Assembly (NCBI GenBank): GCA_937871685.1
Contig: CALMOL010000418.1
Span: 1-5,691, forward strand
Direction of reading: 5' to 3'
DNA length: 5,691 bases
From: an uncultured Verrucomicrobiota bacterium
Lineage (GTDB): Bacteria; Verrucomicrobiota; Verrucomicrobiia; Chthoniobacterales; SZAS-18
In this document: positions 5,668-5,691 of the stretch, in pieces
Layout of the letters: the number at the start of each line of letters is the position of its first letter
How positions within the stretch are numbered: the first letter of the stretch is position 1
Translations under genes and position numbers: made by a program
The notes under the pieces: model-generated
What the model was told of the DNA's origin: nothing
Databases searched by the model: none
What the model saw: the letters and a program-made list of their open reading frames with translations, nothing else

Positions 5668-5691
5668 GCGGACCGCGGCTTGCGGAAGGCC

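Overview
The window is a GC-rich bacterial chromosome segment with six protein-coding genes, four of them assignable with good confidence. The high GC content, mostly absent Shine-Dalgarno sequences, and two kinds of intergenic repeat (arms built from CTCGAAA units, and a GTTGTAGAGGCGGC hairpin) remind me of Verrucomicrobiota, perhaps Opitutaceae-like. That placement rests on memory of repeat style and is not verified; no rRNA or marker gene is present.

Layout. Positions 1-119 are intergenic, with a GC hairpin and one copy of a 32-bp element. A minus-strand gene (120-1076) encodes an unrecognised membrane protein with two CxxC pairs and about four membrane segments. It is divergent from a plus-strand cardiolipin synthase gene (1291-2727), and the gap holds a 147-bp inverted repeat (1088-1234). 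A 49-bp hairpin (2748-2796) separates cardiolipin synthase from a convergent minus-strand gene (2807-3355) for a short exported protein of the sulfite-oxidase-type molybdopterin-binding fold. That gene is divergent, across 109 bp, from a molybdate cluster on the plus strand: a ModE-type regulator with one Mop/TOBE domain (3465-4121), the periplasmic molybdate-binding protein ModA (4176-4922) and the permease ModB (4938-5639). The last 52 bp contain a second copy of the 32-bp element and no recognisable start of modC.

How the genes work together. ModA captures molybdate (or tungstate) in the periplasm and passes it to ModB; the ATPase ModC must lie further downstream or elsewhere. The ModE-like protein, first in the cluster, probably senses the oxyanion through its Mop domain and controls its own operon and perhaps the divergent gene. 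The exported molybdopterin-fold protein fits the molybdenum theme. Cardiolipin synthase and the CxxC membrane protein look like unrelated neighbours.

The most interesting observation is the pair of 32-bp elements near the two window ends, in inverted orientation. Each begins exactly at the TAG stop codon of the adjacent gene. They differ at eight positions, all transitions, and one difference pair is compensatory within a small potential hairpin. I found no complete novel defence, mobile or RNA-guided system here.
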